A DNA stretch of 64,000 nucleotides from Burkholderia sp. S171 (lineage in GTDB: Bacteria > Pseudomonadota > Gammaproteobacteria > Burkholderiales > Burkholderiaceae). A model generated the notes under the pieces. The model did no database searches, had not been told where the DNA came from, and was given only the letters and a program-made list of their open reading frames with translations. Shown here one piece after another: positions 8,996-18,037 of this stretch. How positions within the stretch are numbered: position 1 is the first letter of the stretch; every line of letters starts with the position of its first letter. A program made the translations under genes and the position numbers. The DNA lies in NCBI RefSeq assembly GCF_009766085.1, contig NZ_LMUF01000038.1:62001-126000 (forward strand), written 5' to 3'.

Positions 8996-9655
8996 ATGAA
9001 AATTGGGATTCTTGGCGCGGGGTTCATAGGTCGCGCGCTTGCTACGTTGGCAACAAACGCCGGTCACGAGGTCATGGTGAGCAATTCGCGCGGCCCCGAA
9101 ACGCTGTCAAGCACCGTGGCAGCGATCGGCTGCCGGGCGGGTACCGCCCAGCAAGCAGCGGAATTTGGCGACGTGGTCGTGGTCGCTGTACCTCTACGCA
9201 ACTATTCGGCGTTGCCGTACGCGGCGCTCAACGGCAAGATCGTCATCGATACATGCAACTACTATCCACAACGTGATGGGCACATTGGTGCGCTTGATCG
9301 GCACGACACCACGACTAGTGAACTCATCGCAGGGCAACTGCTAGGTGCGAGGGTGGTCAAGGCTTCGAACGCGATTCTGGCGAAGGATCTCGATACGGAC
9401 GGCAAAGTTCCCGGCACGGCGGACCGGCGGGCTTTGCCCATGGCAGGCGACGACGAGAAGGCGAAATGCGTGGTCGCCGAACTGATGGACCAATTTGGCT
9501 TTGATACGGTCGACGTTGGCGCACTGTCGGAAGGATGGCGCTTCGAACGCGCAAAACCGTCTTACTGCATCCGTTTGACGCGCGCGGAACTCGAGCAGAA
9601 ATTGGCGGAAGCCCAGCGCGATGTCGAGTTGCCACACGGTTCGTGGCGCCATTAA
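8996..9655 (+). CDS. NADPH-dependent F420 reductase/NADP oxidoreductase family protein
   Basis: A 219-residue Rossmann-fold protein of the F420-dependent NADP oxidoreductase-like family. The dinucleotide loop GILGAGFIGRALA is at residues 4-16, followed by VMVSNSRGPETL. Conserved DVVVVAVPLRNY, the KIVIDTCNYYPQRDG loop and a later VVKASNAI motif are also family-like. Bacteria without F420 use such proteins as NADP-dependent oxidoreductases of unknown substrate. It follows the MFS gene by 178 bp on the same strand. A GC-rich hairpin at 9697-9714 lies just after its stop. The family call is good; the function is open. Confidence 0.8.
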   Translation: MKIGILGAGFIGRALATLATNAGHEVMVSNSRGPETLSSTVAAIGCRAGTAQQAAEFGDVVVVAVPLRNYSALPYAALNGKIVIDTCNYYPQRDGHIGALDRHDTTTSELIAGQLLGARVVKASNAILAKDLDTDGKVPGTADRRALPMAGDDEKAKCVVAELMDQFGFDTVDVGALSEGWRFERAKPSYCIRLTRAELEQKLAEAQRDVELPHGSWRH

Positions 9656-9696
9656 GCTAGTCCAGCATCGGTGATTATATAACTTTGATTCTCGGG

Positions 9697-9714
9697 CCGG
9701 CGTCAGAACGCCGG
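9697..9714 (+). terminator. Possible terminator hairpin
   Basis: A 7-bp GC-rich stem (CCGGCGT / ACGCCGG) with a CAGA loop lies about 40 nt after the stop codon of the F420-reductase-like gene. Only two T's follow, so this is a weak intrinsic terminator at best. Confidence 0.35.
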
Positions 9715-9839
9715 TTCACTAAGGCTTTGCGGCCCCCATACCGTACGGATACACAAAAATTATATTTCTTTCAGATTAATGACTGTATGAGCAAGTAGCT
9801 AGCCGACGTCCAGATCGCGTAACGGCTTAAAACAGTTTC

Positions 9840-10025
9840 TAACACGCGATGGTTGTTCGACTCGAAGGGTATCGTGTCGAGACCGCCGTCAACGGGGATG
9901 CGGGCTTGGCCGACGCGAAGGAGGTGCAACCAGCCCTCGTGATCGTTAACCGTTCGACGTCGCAATGGATGGAGTTGCGTTCTGCCGTCGACTTATGGGC
10001 AATACTTCCTTGCGTTGCGCCAGAC
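9840..10025 (+). pseudogene. Response-regulator receiver-domain remnant
   Basis: The translation VRLEGYRVETAVNGDAGLAD followed by AKEVQPALVIVNRS matches the first half of a receiver domain (helix 1 to strand 3). The next residues, SQWMELRSAVDLWAILPCV, look like a degraded continuation. The phospho-acceptor Asp region has been replaced (VIVNRS where VI.D is expected). Neither an N-terminal acidic pair nor an output domain is present. It lies in 880 bp otherwise lacking a gene, so it is read as debris of a two-component gene. The short length makes the family call moderate. Confidence 0.5.
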
Positions 10026-10536
10026 AATCGCCAACCGCCGGGTGAGAGGCAGCACTGTTAAACAGGCGACGCCATCAATGATGGTTACTGCCACCTTCCC
10101 GATTGATTTTACATAATTAACATTAACAACATTTGAGCGATCGTTCTATTCAGCTTCATTTATCCATTTCCTACGCCAGCAGATGACTCGCACGACGGAG
10201 CCCAAGCCGACTGCTCCTCAAACTAAATTATCAACCTTAGTAAGCAATCTTTATCAATGAACAAAGCCGACCGGCTGGCGCGAGCTACCCGATAAACACG
10301 CCGATTGAGTCGACTCAGCTCGCGCTCAGCGCTTGGCCGCCAGAGATCAGCCATAGAGCAACACGAACTCGAGATGTCGTGCACGTTGCCGGCGCCTAGT
10401 CAGGCTCCAGTGTCTTCTCAGGCGTGAGAAAATAGGCACATCGCAGACGAAACCGATCTTTTGTGCTGCACACGGCACCGCGAGGTGGCATGCGGTGAAC
10501 AGCGCGCTGCCTATCCGATTCACCTGGAGCTCCGTC
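10026..10536. other. Intergenic, no gene recognised
   Basis: No convincing coding sequence is seen here. The stretch near 10100-10260 is AT-rich compared with its surroundings. A 12-bp palindrome (TGAGTCGACTCA) lies at 10306-10317. The promoter of the zinc-ribbon gene at 10537 is probably in the right-hand part. Confidence 0.4.
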
Positions 10537-11121
10537 ATGTCCGTCAGCCAATGCGCAGCGTGCGGCGCCATCGTGCCGCAGTACGACACCGTCAATACCG
10601 TCAGCGAGGGACATGGCGACCGATTGTTGTGCACCGCCTGCTTCAACCGAGAAGTGGCTCACCACACCGATCTTGATGGTTTCGGCGAAGTCAAATTTAA
10701 ACCGGTCCACCTGTCCGATGCCAGTGGAACCGTCCACGAGTACCATTTTCGAAGTCTTTTGTTTGGCGACAAACTTTCTCTGGAGGCATTCGACTCGACG
10801 AGCGAGGAAGAACCATCGGGATATCGCTTTCAGATCCTCGGCGATCCGTTATCGGATCAATTTGTTTTGCTGGGAAAGCTGATTGAAAAGATGCGCCGCT
10901 TGCTTGCGGTCTCCCACATAAAGGATGGCGATCTCGGATTGCGGATCGTCGACGAGACCGTCCGAGGCAGAATCGAATGGGACGGTGTCGAGAATTCTCG
11001 TAAGCCATGCGTCGTCATAGATGGTCGCCGCGTCGAGTGGGACGAACTCGGACGCATGCTGATGCCGTTTGAAGGTTGGCAGTTCAAGCTCGAAGTGTGC
11101 GATCCGAGTGACGAGATCTGA
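10537..11121 (+). CDS. Hypothetical protein with N-terminal zinc ribbon
   Basis: A 194-residue protein I cannot assign to a characterised family. It opens with a four-cysteine zinc ribbon: CAACG, then LLCTACFNRE about 25 residues later. An acidic region with beta-strand character follows (VHEYHFRSLLFGDKLSLEAF), and the C-terminal half looks alpha/beta and globular. ATG 10537 is preferred because GGAG lies 8 nt upstream and the ribbon then starts the protein; an in-frame GTG 42 nt earlier has no site. The next gene, 198 bp on, is also uncharacterised. No membrane segment or signal peptide is seen. Confidence 0.65.
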   Translation: MSVSQCAACGAIVPQYDTVNTVSEGHGDRLLCTACFNREVAHHTDLDGFGEVKFKPVHLSDASGTVHEYHFRSLLFGDKLSLEAFDSTSEEEPSGYRFQILGDPLSDQFVLLGKLIEKMRRLLAVSHIKDGDLGLRIVDETVRGRIEWDGVENSRKPCVVIDGRRVEWDELGRMLMPFEGWQFKLEVCDPSDEI

Positions 11122-11319
11122 GTGTGGTGGCCACAATCAAGTTCGACATACTGCCGTGCTGTTTCGGCCGGTGACGCAATGCGAATCTAATTGAAGCTGA
11201 GAGCCGCGTGTGCCGATGCCGGGCCCGCTAATTGAACAACTTCGTGCCTGAAATTAGACTTGGCGTGGTTTGAAGTGCGACCTGCTTGTCCAGTCCCGAA
11301 CACGTCTACGAAATAGGTC

Positions 11320-12519
11320 ATGAGCGAATATCAATACTATGAGTTTGCCGCGGTTGACCAACTACTGACGGAGCAAGCTCAATCCGAATTGAGAAGCCGC
11401 TCCACACGGGCGACGATCACGGCATCGTGCTTTATCAACGAATATCACTGGGGCAATCTGAAGGGCGAACCGCTTGACTGGGTCGAGCGGTTTTTCGACG
11501 CCCATGTCTATTCCTCGAGTTGGGGAAATTGCCGCCTGCTGCTCCGTATCCCACGGGACGTCATCGACGCGAAGCTCCTACTCGACTGCGTCGGCACCCC
11601 AGGTCTCTCGGCGAGTGCTTCCATGCCGACGGCTTTCGAGGTAAATCGAACCGCTCAGCACTCGATTCTTGATTTGTCGTTCAATGATGATTCCGGCGAA
11701 CACGCCAGATTTTATGAACAGGCGGACGGTCCGGGGTGGATGGAAAGGCTGTTGCCTTTGCGTGATGAACTACTAAGAGGCGACACACGCCCCCTGTACC
11801 TCGGCTGGCTCGCCCGGCTAGGCAATGGCGAACTCCGCGACAGCGACCGTGAACCCCCGTTGCCGAACGGGCTGCAAACACTGACGCCTGCGCAGGCGTC
11901 ATTGGCAGAGTTCATGATGCTCGATCCAGACTGGCTCGCAGCTGCAGCCGAAACCAGCCCGCCTCTATCGGCCGACGTCGACGACGACGCGCGCTTCGAG
12001 CCATGGTTGCTTGCACTCACCGCAGCGGAAATGCGCGATGCTTTGCGCCAACTGCTGCGTGGGAACGCTCAGGAAACCGAACGTGGTTTGCGCACTCGGT
12101 TTCTAAACTGGGATCGCACTCGTAATCCCGGCGGGGCCGAGCCAGTGACGCGTCGGACGGTTGCTGAAATAGACGCTCGACGCGATGCTGCCCGCGCGCT
12201 TCGACTACGTCGCGAACGGGCAGCAAATGACGCTGCACAGGTGCGCCGTATTGCCGAACGTCGCCGCTATCTGGATTCGCTGATCGAGCACGAAAGCACG
12301 ATATGGGAGCGTATCGACACCACACTAGAGCGCGGGTCCGGCCACGCATACGGTCAGGCGTTCCAACTTCTTCAGGATCTTGCAGAGGCCTACGCGTGCG
12401 TCAAAAACGAAGCCGTATTTCGCAGAGGCCTCGTTCATTTGATGGCGAAACACGGGAACCGTGGAGCGTGGGTGAAGCGCCTAATGAACGGCGGCTTCAT
12501 GTGGACGCCGAAAACGTAA
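11320..12519 (+). CDS. Conserved hypothetical protein (399 aa)
   Basis: A soluble 399-residue protein beginning MSEYQYYEFAAVD. The N-terminal segment (TASCFINEYHWGNLKGEPL, then WVERFFDAHVYSSSWGNCRL) looks conserved; from memory, similar N-termini occur in unannotated proteins of many bacteria. The middle is acidic. Residues about 270-330 form a long Arg/Ala-rich probable coiled coil (DARRDAARALRLRRERAAND). The C-terminus is helical and ends KRLMNGGFMWTPKT. No catalytic motif is visible. It is a complete frame with its own ATG, but I give it no function. Confidence 0.7.
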   Translation: MSEYQYYEFAAVDQLLTEQAQSELRSRSTRATITASCFINEYHWGNLKGEPLDWVERFFDAHVYSSSWGNCRLLLRIPRDVIDAKLLLDCVGTPGLSASASMPTAFEVNRTAQHSILDLSFNDDSGEHARFYEQADGPGWMERLLPLRDELLRGDTRPLYLGWLARLGNGELRDSDREPPLPNGLQTLTPAQASLAEFMMLDPDWLAAAAETSPPLSADVDDDARFEPWLLALTAAEMRDALRQLLRGNAQETERGLRTRFLNWDRTRNPGGAEPVTRRTVAEIDARRDAARALRLRRERAANDAAQVRRIAERRRYLDSLIEHESTIWERIDTTLERGSGHAYGQAFQLLQDLAEAYACVKNEAVFRRGLVHLMAKHGNRGAWVKRLMNGGFMWTPKT

Positions 12520-12607
12520 GCCGGAATGTCACCGTAAAAGGAGCCGGCAAACGACCGCGCTGATAAAATCCGGCGTGACAACGACCTTCCCCGGACTCTC
12601 CCGCATC

Positions 12608-12799
12608 ATGGACTATCGCGTCAGCTACGAGCACAGCCTGGCGAGCGCGCCCGATGACTACATCGCCAAGGTTCCGTCGCAGGTTGTCGAAGGCGTGCCC
12701 GCGAACATTCCGCGCGCCCTTCTTCCCGAGTACATCACTGATCTCATCCTGAAGCGCTCCATGCGCATCGGCAAGATTCGCCATCTACGAATTATTTAG
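12608..12799 (+). CDS. Small hypothetical protein
   Basis: A 63-residue frame starting MDYRVSYEHSLASAPDDY. A longer reading from 12575 is possible. The ribosome-binding site is weak. The C-terminus is helical and basic (YITDLILKRSMRIGKIRHLR). It could be a real small gene or the 5' fragment of a truncated one. No family is recognised. Confidence 0.35.
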   Translation: MDYRVSYEHSLASAPDDYIAKVPSQVVEGVPANIPRALLPEYITDLILKRSMRIGKIRHLRII

Positions 12800-12958
12800 C
12801 GAACGCTGCCCCTCGATCCTGACATAGAGGTCACCGACACAAGACAGTCAGCACCCGGGTTACGAGAATGGTTCATCGGCTTACGGCGAGTCGTGTGTCA
12901 ACACCCTCGCCTATAATGCCAAAACTGATAGTGATTTCACGGCGGGGAGCCCCACTTT

Positions 12959-14329
12959 ATGAGTCAAGCACACGGGCGATACTCGGGATCTCGAGACAAT
13001 GGCCAGCGTCAATCGCGCCAACCTTCAAAAACGACATCCCACCGACAGAACAAGCCATACATCAAAGCTTCGACTGCTCGAGACCCGGCGCAAACGGCGT
13101 CCATCTTCAAGACGCGTTCATTTAAGCTGTTGGTCGATGCCGTGGGCGCAGAGAACATCGCGCTAGGACTCGACTCCAATTTAACGCGTGTGGCTGAATT
13201 GGTAAATGGCGAAAGATTCACGCCCGAGACAGCCTTTCACATGGAAACGACGCTCGGTCTGCCGGATGGGTTTTTCGATCAGCCAAATCCTGTCCTTACA
13301 CCCGAAATCATCGCTCGCTTAAGTTCGCCGCTAGACTTCATTCATGCGAACGTTGAGCCGGAATCTGTTCACGTGGATGCTATCAGGCCGGCTCCCGACA
13401 CTCAGGCCGATCACGACGCTACCCTTATCGATCCTCTGTCCAGAGAACCAGAAATGCCCAAGAAACCAAATGGCGGGTCACCCAAGGCAGTCGCCAAAAG
13501 CAATGTGACGACGGCAACACCGGCCAAGGTAACGCCGCCGGAAACAGCCCCCGCGAAAGTCAAAGCGCCGTCAAAGTCGGGGGCTCAGCAATCCTTGCCG
13601 TTGAACGACGTCGCCGCTCTGGAAAAAATTCGTCGCGCCAATCTGCACATACTCACGACCGTCAAGGGATCGAAGGTGCGGCTCGGCGCAGTGATGGAAA
13701 TTAGTGGCCCGAACATGGCCAATCGTTTCTATGGACAAAAACGCATAGATGATGTCGAAGCAAAGCGGTTCACGGATCGCCTTGGTCTGCCGACTGGCTG
13801 GCTGGACGTACCTCGGTCAGTAACGGACATTCCTGAGCCAGTTTCGAACTTGCTTGTCCCTCCGCCGCGTCTAAACGCGATCACTCAGGAAGAACTGCCG
13901 CCCGTGGCTGAGCCAAAAGCCACAATGGCAAAGAAGCCTGCGAACACCAAGACGCGGACAGCGGGCGCTCGAGTCGTCCCACTCCATGATACGGATGGCA
14001 CGAGCGATCCAATGGGTGTCGCGTCCGGGGCAGATGCGCCGGCAGTACAAAAGGATGAAACGGTCTCGTCGGCCGCCGAATCTGCAGTTCGGCACTCCGC
14101 TGATCGTGGCGTCTCGTTGTCCACTGTCCGTCAGCAGCGTGCGCCGACCCCCGTAATGCAGGGCACAGTAGAGCTTTCCCGCCTCACTCCGACGACCAGG
14201 TTGGACGATTTGCTCGGCATTGCACCAATCGCGGAGGCGCTGCTAAAGACGCTCGCGGGCAAAGCACGCACAGGTCGCCTGGACGAATTGAAAGCCTTGG
14301 AACTCTTGCGACAAGCCGTATTGCTTTGA
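12959..14329 (+). CDS. Hypothetical protein with two repeated HTH-like modules
   Basis: A 456-residue protein with two related globular modules joined by long Lys/Pro/Ala-rich, probably disordered linkers. Module 1 (residues about 50-105) runs from FKLLVDAVGAENIALGLDS to TTLGLPDGFFDQPNP. Module 2 (about 225-285) runs from RRANLHILTTVKGSKVRLG to DRLGLPTGWLDVPR. Both end in GLPxG(F/W)(F/L)DxP, a motif seen after the HTH of some phage-repressor-like proteins. A third short helical region closes the protein (TTRLDDLLGIAPIAEALLKT). The arrangement suggests a DNA-binding or scaffold protein, but that is inference. The basic N-terminus (residues 1-45) may be unstructured, and the true start could be later. 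Confidence 0.6.
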   Translation: MSQAHGRYSGSRDNGQRQSRQPSKTTSHRQNKPYIKASTARDPAQTASIFKTRSFKLLVDAVGAENIALGLDSNLTRVAELVNGERFTPETAFHMETTLGLPDGFFDQPNPVLTPEIIARLSSPLDFIHANVEPESVHVDAIRPAPDTQADHDATLIDPLSREPEMPKKPNGGSPKAVAKSNVTTATPAKVTPPETAPAKVKAPSKSGAQQSLPLNDVAALEKIRRANLHILTTVKGSKVRLGAVMEISGPNMANRFYGQKRIDDVEAKRFTDRLGLPTGWLDVPRSVTDIPEPVSNLLVPPPRLNAITQEELPPVAEPKATMAKKPANTKTRTAGARVVPLHDTDGTSDPMGVASGADAPAVQKDETVSSAAESAVRHSADRGVSLSTVRQQRAPTPVMQGTVELSRLTPTTRLDDLLGIAPIAEALLKTLAGKARTGRLDELKALELLRQAVLL

Positions 14330-14789
14330 TCTCATTTGATATGGCAATTGATATCGCCCGTCGGCGGTTTTGCAGGTTCATCCCGCTTGGCTGCGGTGAC
14401 GATACTCGCTGGCGACTCAAGTGCACGTGGAATATCGAAAAGGTATCGGAGTTTCGGACCTAACGTACCGCAAACTTTGATCGTGCGGCTGCGCGCGCCA
14501 TATCAACGTTGCGTTTGCTCACAGGATTAGGTCACCTCGCGTCGTCCCTCGCGTGACTCACGGCAGGAATGGCGCGACTTGTTTTTCCAATCCGATTGCG
14601 GATCCGGGAAGATCATTGCGTCCAATTGGGTAAGGAGCGGTCTTTGAACGTCATGCGTACGTCGCCGTCCGGCGATCTGAGCGTAGGCGTTAACTCTTTG
14701 CTCAGCCCAGCGCCCTTTGAGCCGTGTATGGGCGCGTGAGGAACGGCGCTTGCAAGGGGAGGGTGACTTATAACCCTACCGGAGCAGAC
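14330..14789. other. Intergenic, no gene recognised
   Basis: A 460-bp space between the double-HTH-like gene and the pyridoxamine-oxidase-like gene. Translations on both strands show stop-rich or compositionally odd frames only. The right-hand 100 bp should hold the promoter of the downstream gene. Confidence 0.4.
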
Positions 14790-15224
14790 ATGACTGCTAT
14801 GACCCTAGCTGAGATTTCCAAGACAATGGCGAAAATCGATTTCGCGATGCTTTCGACTCGATCGGCGGATGGCGAGATCGCCAGCCGCCCGATGAGCAAC
14901 AACGGCGACGTCGAATACGATGGTGACAGTTACTTTTTCACCTCCGAAGAATCACACACAGTCAGAGACGTTCAGCGCGACCCCATGGTCGGATTGACCT
15001 TCACGGGCGCAAAGCACCTGCTCGGCAAGCCCGGGGTGTTTCTTTCGATAGAAGGCCGTGCCGAGTTGATCCGCGAGAAGCCGGCGATCAAGGCGCATTG
15101 GTCGAAAGAGATTGATCGCTGGTTCGAGGAAGGCTTCAATACGCCGGGTGTCGTGTTGATCAAAGTGACTGCGAAACGCCTCCATTACTGGGACGGCGAG
15201 GAAGACGGCGAAGTGGTCATGTAA
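14790..15224 (+). CDS. Pyridoxamine 5'-phosphate oxidase family (general stress protein 26-like)
   Basis: A 144-residue split-barrel flavin-binding protein of the PNPOx-like/GS26 family. The characteristic run is FAMLSTRSADGEIASRPMS, followed by SYFFTSEESHTVRDVQRDP and a YWDGEEDGEVV C-terminus. The start ATG 14790 has GGAG 8 nt upstream; an earlier in-frame start at 14724 would add an atypical N-terminus. Such proteins bind FMN or F420 and are often stress-induced, but their reactions are seldom known. It stands alone on the plus strand. Confidence 0.86.
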   Translation: MTAMTLAEISKTMAKIDFAMLSTRSADGEIASRPMSNNGDVEYDGDSYFFTSEESHTVRDVQRDPMVGLTFTGAKHLLGKPGVFLSIEGRAELIREKPAIKAHWSKEIDRWFEEGFNTPGVVLIKVTAKRLHYWDGEEDGEVVM

Positions 15225-15392
15225 CAGTCCTTGCTCGCCAGTTGGTAGCCTGTACGTACGGGCCCCGGCTTAAACGAGCGTTTAGCTTAACTCGCTTCGC
15301 CGCAGGCGCTGCGCGTGTGCGTAGGGCGCCTGTCTCAACGCTCGTAGGCTGCAACAATAAGAAAATTCTGAACACGCCTCGGCATAGCGCAG

Positions 15393-15734
15393 CTACGCTG
15401 CTGGAGGAGGGGACCCGCCAGCTAAAAGCAAGTCGAACGCTTCTCGCGCATCCTTTAGCTCCTGCATCGCAGCCGAGAAACGGGCTAACTCAAGGAGTAA
15501 CGGCTGCTGAGCATCGCGCTCGCCATAGCGACGCTCTAATACAGAGGACGCAGCCTGCACCTCGCGCGCTGCCCCGGCTACTCGTTCAAGTGCCTGAGCT
15601 TCCGGTGAGCGTCGACGGACAGGCGTAGGCTCTTCGCGTTTCAACGGCACCAAAGCCCCTCGTAGTAATAGTCCACGAGAATTATCCGCAACATGTGAGT
15701 AACAGACGACAGGGCGACTATCGCTCAAAGTCAC
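15393..15734 (-). CDS. Hypothetical protein (113 aa)
   Basis: A 113-residue frame overlapping the end of the DUF1488-like gene by 17 nt, consistent with translational coupling. It is rich in Ala, Glu, Arg and Leu. Residues about 45-100 form a likely helical hairpin or coiled coil (EAQALERVAGAAREVQAASS). The C-terminus is GGSPPPAA. No family is recognised. Confidence 0.5.
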   Translation of the reverse strand: MTLSDSRPVVCYSHVADNSRGLLLRGALVPLKREEPTPVRRRSPEAQALERVAGAAREVQAASSVLERRYGERDAQQPLLLELARFSAAMQELKDAREAFDLLLAGGSPPPAA

Positions 15735-15987
15735 TAGCCGTAAGCTTCAAAGAATCAGTCTTGGTCTGCATTGCCCTACGCACGGCCAAAGCGAAGATGC
15801 GGTTGCGCCCGTCTGCGAATGCTTTGAGCAAACGAGCTTCGTCGGCATTAGATGGCAGCCAAAAGCACTGTTCCAGCGCATCTCGCGTTAGCACACAACG
15901 AACCTCGCGACCACCAACGACAATCGGAAATTCGACTGCGGTTCCATCGGTTGCGAGGACAATTTCGGAAACGTTAGTTGTGTCCAT
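15718..15987 (-). CDS. DUF1488-like protein
   Basis: An 89-residue protein resembling the DUF1488 family of small proteobacterial proteins of unknown role. The fit rests on VEFPIVVGGREVRCVLTRDA, then a spacer and LLKAFADGRNRIFALAVRRA, ending in LKLTASDF. ATG 15987 is favoured because GAGG lies upstream and the protein then begins at the family's usual point; the frame is open further but has unlikely residues. It is followed by an overlapping hypothetical gene. Confidence 0.62.
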   Translation of the reverse strand: MDTTNVSEIVLATDGTAVEFPIVVGGREVRCVLTRDALEQCFWLPSNADEARLLKAFADGRNRIFALAVRRAMQTKTDSLKLTASDFER

Positions 15988-17102
15988 CTTGCACCTCTGC
16001 CTTTTCGCTGAAATCCGTCTGCCACGGAGCTGAGGTTTATTTTGACCTCGCCGCTTCGAAGCCAAAGAGAAACCCCCATGCTTCGCAATTGATGAGGCGC
16101 ACTGTACGTCCATACAGCTCATTTTGCCATCAATGGCGCGTCTGTGACCTCCAAAGATGCAAACTCGTCGCTCGGGCGGAAAGGATTTCCTCAGATACGG
16201 GAGAGATGTCGTGGCCGGTTACGCGTTCCTGCTGGGAAAAGTTGCCCGGAGGCGTCGGACAGGACGAGCATACCCCTGCCTTACCACGCCGGATTTCACG
16301 CTATGAACGCCGTGCGCAACTCAAGTTGATTGAACTCTGGGCAGAAGATCGCAATGTCGCGGCCGACCTCGGGTGATATGCCTGGCACGGGTTGGACATG
16401 CTGAAACGACGGGGCGACATCGAGATCGTGTTGGCCAAGCCAGTTGCAGCGAAGCACGGACTTGGCGCAAGGCAACCTCGCGGTAGTCCTTCTCTTCCGC
16501 ATAACATGTCCGCCTGTCCATCTGAATGCGCGGACTTTTCTCGCCTATGCGCGGCCCAAGTTTTATGGTGAAACTGTGTCGTGCGGTTCCACGATAGCCA
16601 CGATTGTGAACATCGCTCGATGTCGCGCACGACGCTCTCATGAGTCCTGCATGGACACGCCGGGCTAGCATTCTATGGCCCAAGGTAATTGGATCGGGGA
16701 CGCGGGTGTGGGTGTCGGTGTCGGGCTTGTCATGGGGGCAATCACGACAATGTTTCAAGCTTTCAAGCGGCAGCAGCCACAAAGGAGCAACGAGCGAGGG
16801 TGACTCACTGGCTCGCCTCGGCATTTCATGTTGGGGGCAACTGCTGGCACCGACCCGGAGCAGTTGTCCTGGCCGTCAGACTTGTTCTTTTTCCAACGTC
16901 GAAGGAAACGGTAATACAACTAACTGTCATCCATTACAGCATCGACCAACACGCGGCCCTGATCTCTCCTGTATTTCTATGAAGAATCGGTACTCAAGAA
17001 AAGGAAGGCGATGCCAGCAAGCAGCTTTGCAAAGGCTGGGGGTATTCCGCGCCGGGTCAGGGGTGGTTGGGATCTCGGTCCAGACCAGTACCCGAGGGCG
17101 CG
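15988..17102. other. 1.1-kb stretch without a recognisable gene
   Basis: Open frames on both strands are numerous but compositionally unconvincing, and none shows a motif I can name. The one small reading of interest is at 16675-16803 on the plus strand: 42 residues, glycine-patterned and hydrophobic (IGDAGVGVGVGLVMGAITTM). It lacks a ribosome-binding site. The region is probably decayed or non-coding and lies next to a toxin-antitoxin module. Confidence 0.4.
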
Positions 17103-17576
17103 CTATTTAGGACCGGGCGCGCGCCGCAATAACCTCTGGTCAGTCAACCACTCTGTTCGCGTCCCGATCTCGAGCAGCGGGTAATCGGGATGAGCGGGAT
17201 TGAGTAGAAAGTTAAACTCTGCAGGCACGACCGCGCTCGGAACTGCAAGCACGGCACTCGTTTCTGAGCGCACCCAGGCGGCCCCAATTTGTTGAAGCTC
17301 GTTCCTAGCGGAAAGCTCGCGCCAGTCAGTGGGCAATGTTGCTTGATCGATGTGGGTAACGATTTGCTCCGGCACGCGAACTGGAATCATCACGTAACTG
17401 GCATGAAGTGGCGCGTCCTGCACCAGCATTTCTAGAAGAGCAAGCGACTGCGTTTGAGCCGTATAAACCATCGCGCAGCCCTTGGGATTCCACCGCCCGC
17501 CATACAATCGCGCGCCTTCACCCGAAAAGGCCGTATCTGCGTATCGTTGCGAGACCACTCGCCATACCGTACGCAT
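17103..17576 (-). CDS. RES-domain toxin of a type II toxin-antitoxin system
   Basis: A 157-residue RES-domain protein. Characterised relatives act on NAD+ (hydrolysis or phosphorolysis) or transfer ADP-ribose. Family features visible are an N-terminal Arg (VWRVVSQRYADTAFSGEGAR), YGGRWNPKGCAMVYTAQTQS, and SLALLEMLVQ carrying the conserved Glu. The length is typical. The ATG at 17576 shares one base with the stop of the upstream antitoxin gene (TGATG), indicating coupled translation. The antitoxin-first order matches Xre-RES (MbcAT/ParST-type) modules. No disruption is seen, so it should be active if expressed. Confidence 0.88.
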   Translation of the reverse strand: MRTVWRVVSQRYADTAFSGEGARLYGGRWNPKGCAMVYTAQTQSLALLEMLVQDAPLHASYVMIPVRVPEQIVTHIDQATLPTDWRELSARNELQQIGAAWVRSETSAVLAVPSAVVPAEFNFLLNPAHPDYPLLEIGTRTEWLTDQRLLRRAPGPK

Positions 17577-18016
17577 CAAGCAAACACACCATGCTCAATG
17601 CGGCCCAACGTGTCCATTACACTATCCGCCCCGATATCGGTATCTATAAGACTGAGCGGTGTCGCACCTTCCAAAGCCTCAATGGGAGTTTTTAGCCAAT
17701 TGAGCGCTGCGTCGAGTCCCTCGAATACCTCCGCAGCCCGAGCTACGGTCCGCGCGAGTCGGAGAAGTTTCGCAGACTCTTCACGGCTGAACACGCCTTC
17801 GCGCTTGCGCCGCGCCAAGGTCCGCTCGGGAATATCCAGTGCCTGCGCAAGTTCCGCCTGCGACAAGCCGATCGACTTCAGCATTGAATCGAGGGCTCTC
17901 GAGGAGATACCATGGCGGACCACATCGACCCATTCAAGGCCTGACCGAGGGGCGCGGGCAAATACCGCTCGTCCACCAAGTAATGCGTCTGCCGAAACAG
18001 TCTCTATAGCGCTCAT
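17576..18016 (-). CDS. Xre/MbcA/ParS-type antitoxin (DUF2384 toxin-binding domain)
   Basis: A 146-residue antitoxin. The middle carries an Xre-type HTH (GLSQAELAQALDIPERTLAR). The C-terminal toxin-binding domain shows ARAAEVFEGLDAALNWLKTP and a terminal DTLGRIEHGVFA, the usual DUF2384 layout. It precedes and touches the RES toxin gene. An inverted repeat (GCCATTT / AAATGGC) at 18038-18069, just before its start, is a good candidate for its own operator, giving autorepression. Confidence 0.9.
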   Translation of the reverse strand: MSAIETVSADALLGGRAVFARAPRSGLEWVDVVRHGISSRALDSMLKSIGLSQAELAQALDIPERTLARRKREGVFSREESAKLLRLARTVARAAEVFEGLDAALNWLKTPIEALEGATPLSLIDTDIGADSVMDTLGRIEHGVFA

Positions 18017-18037
18017 AATTTCTCACTCCTCCAACCT

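Noticed and set aside
16321-16824. 167-residue minus-strand frame in the gene-poor stretch
   Set aside because: Composition is Arg/Cys/Pro-rich, no motif, and several competing frames cover the same bases, which is typical of non-coding high-GC DNA.
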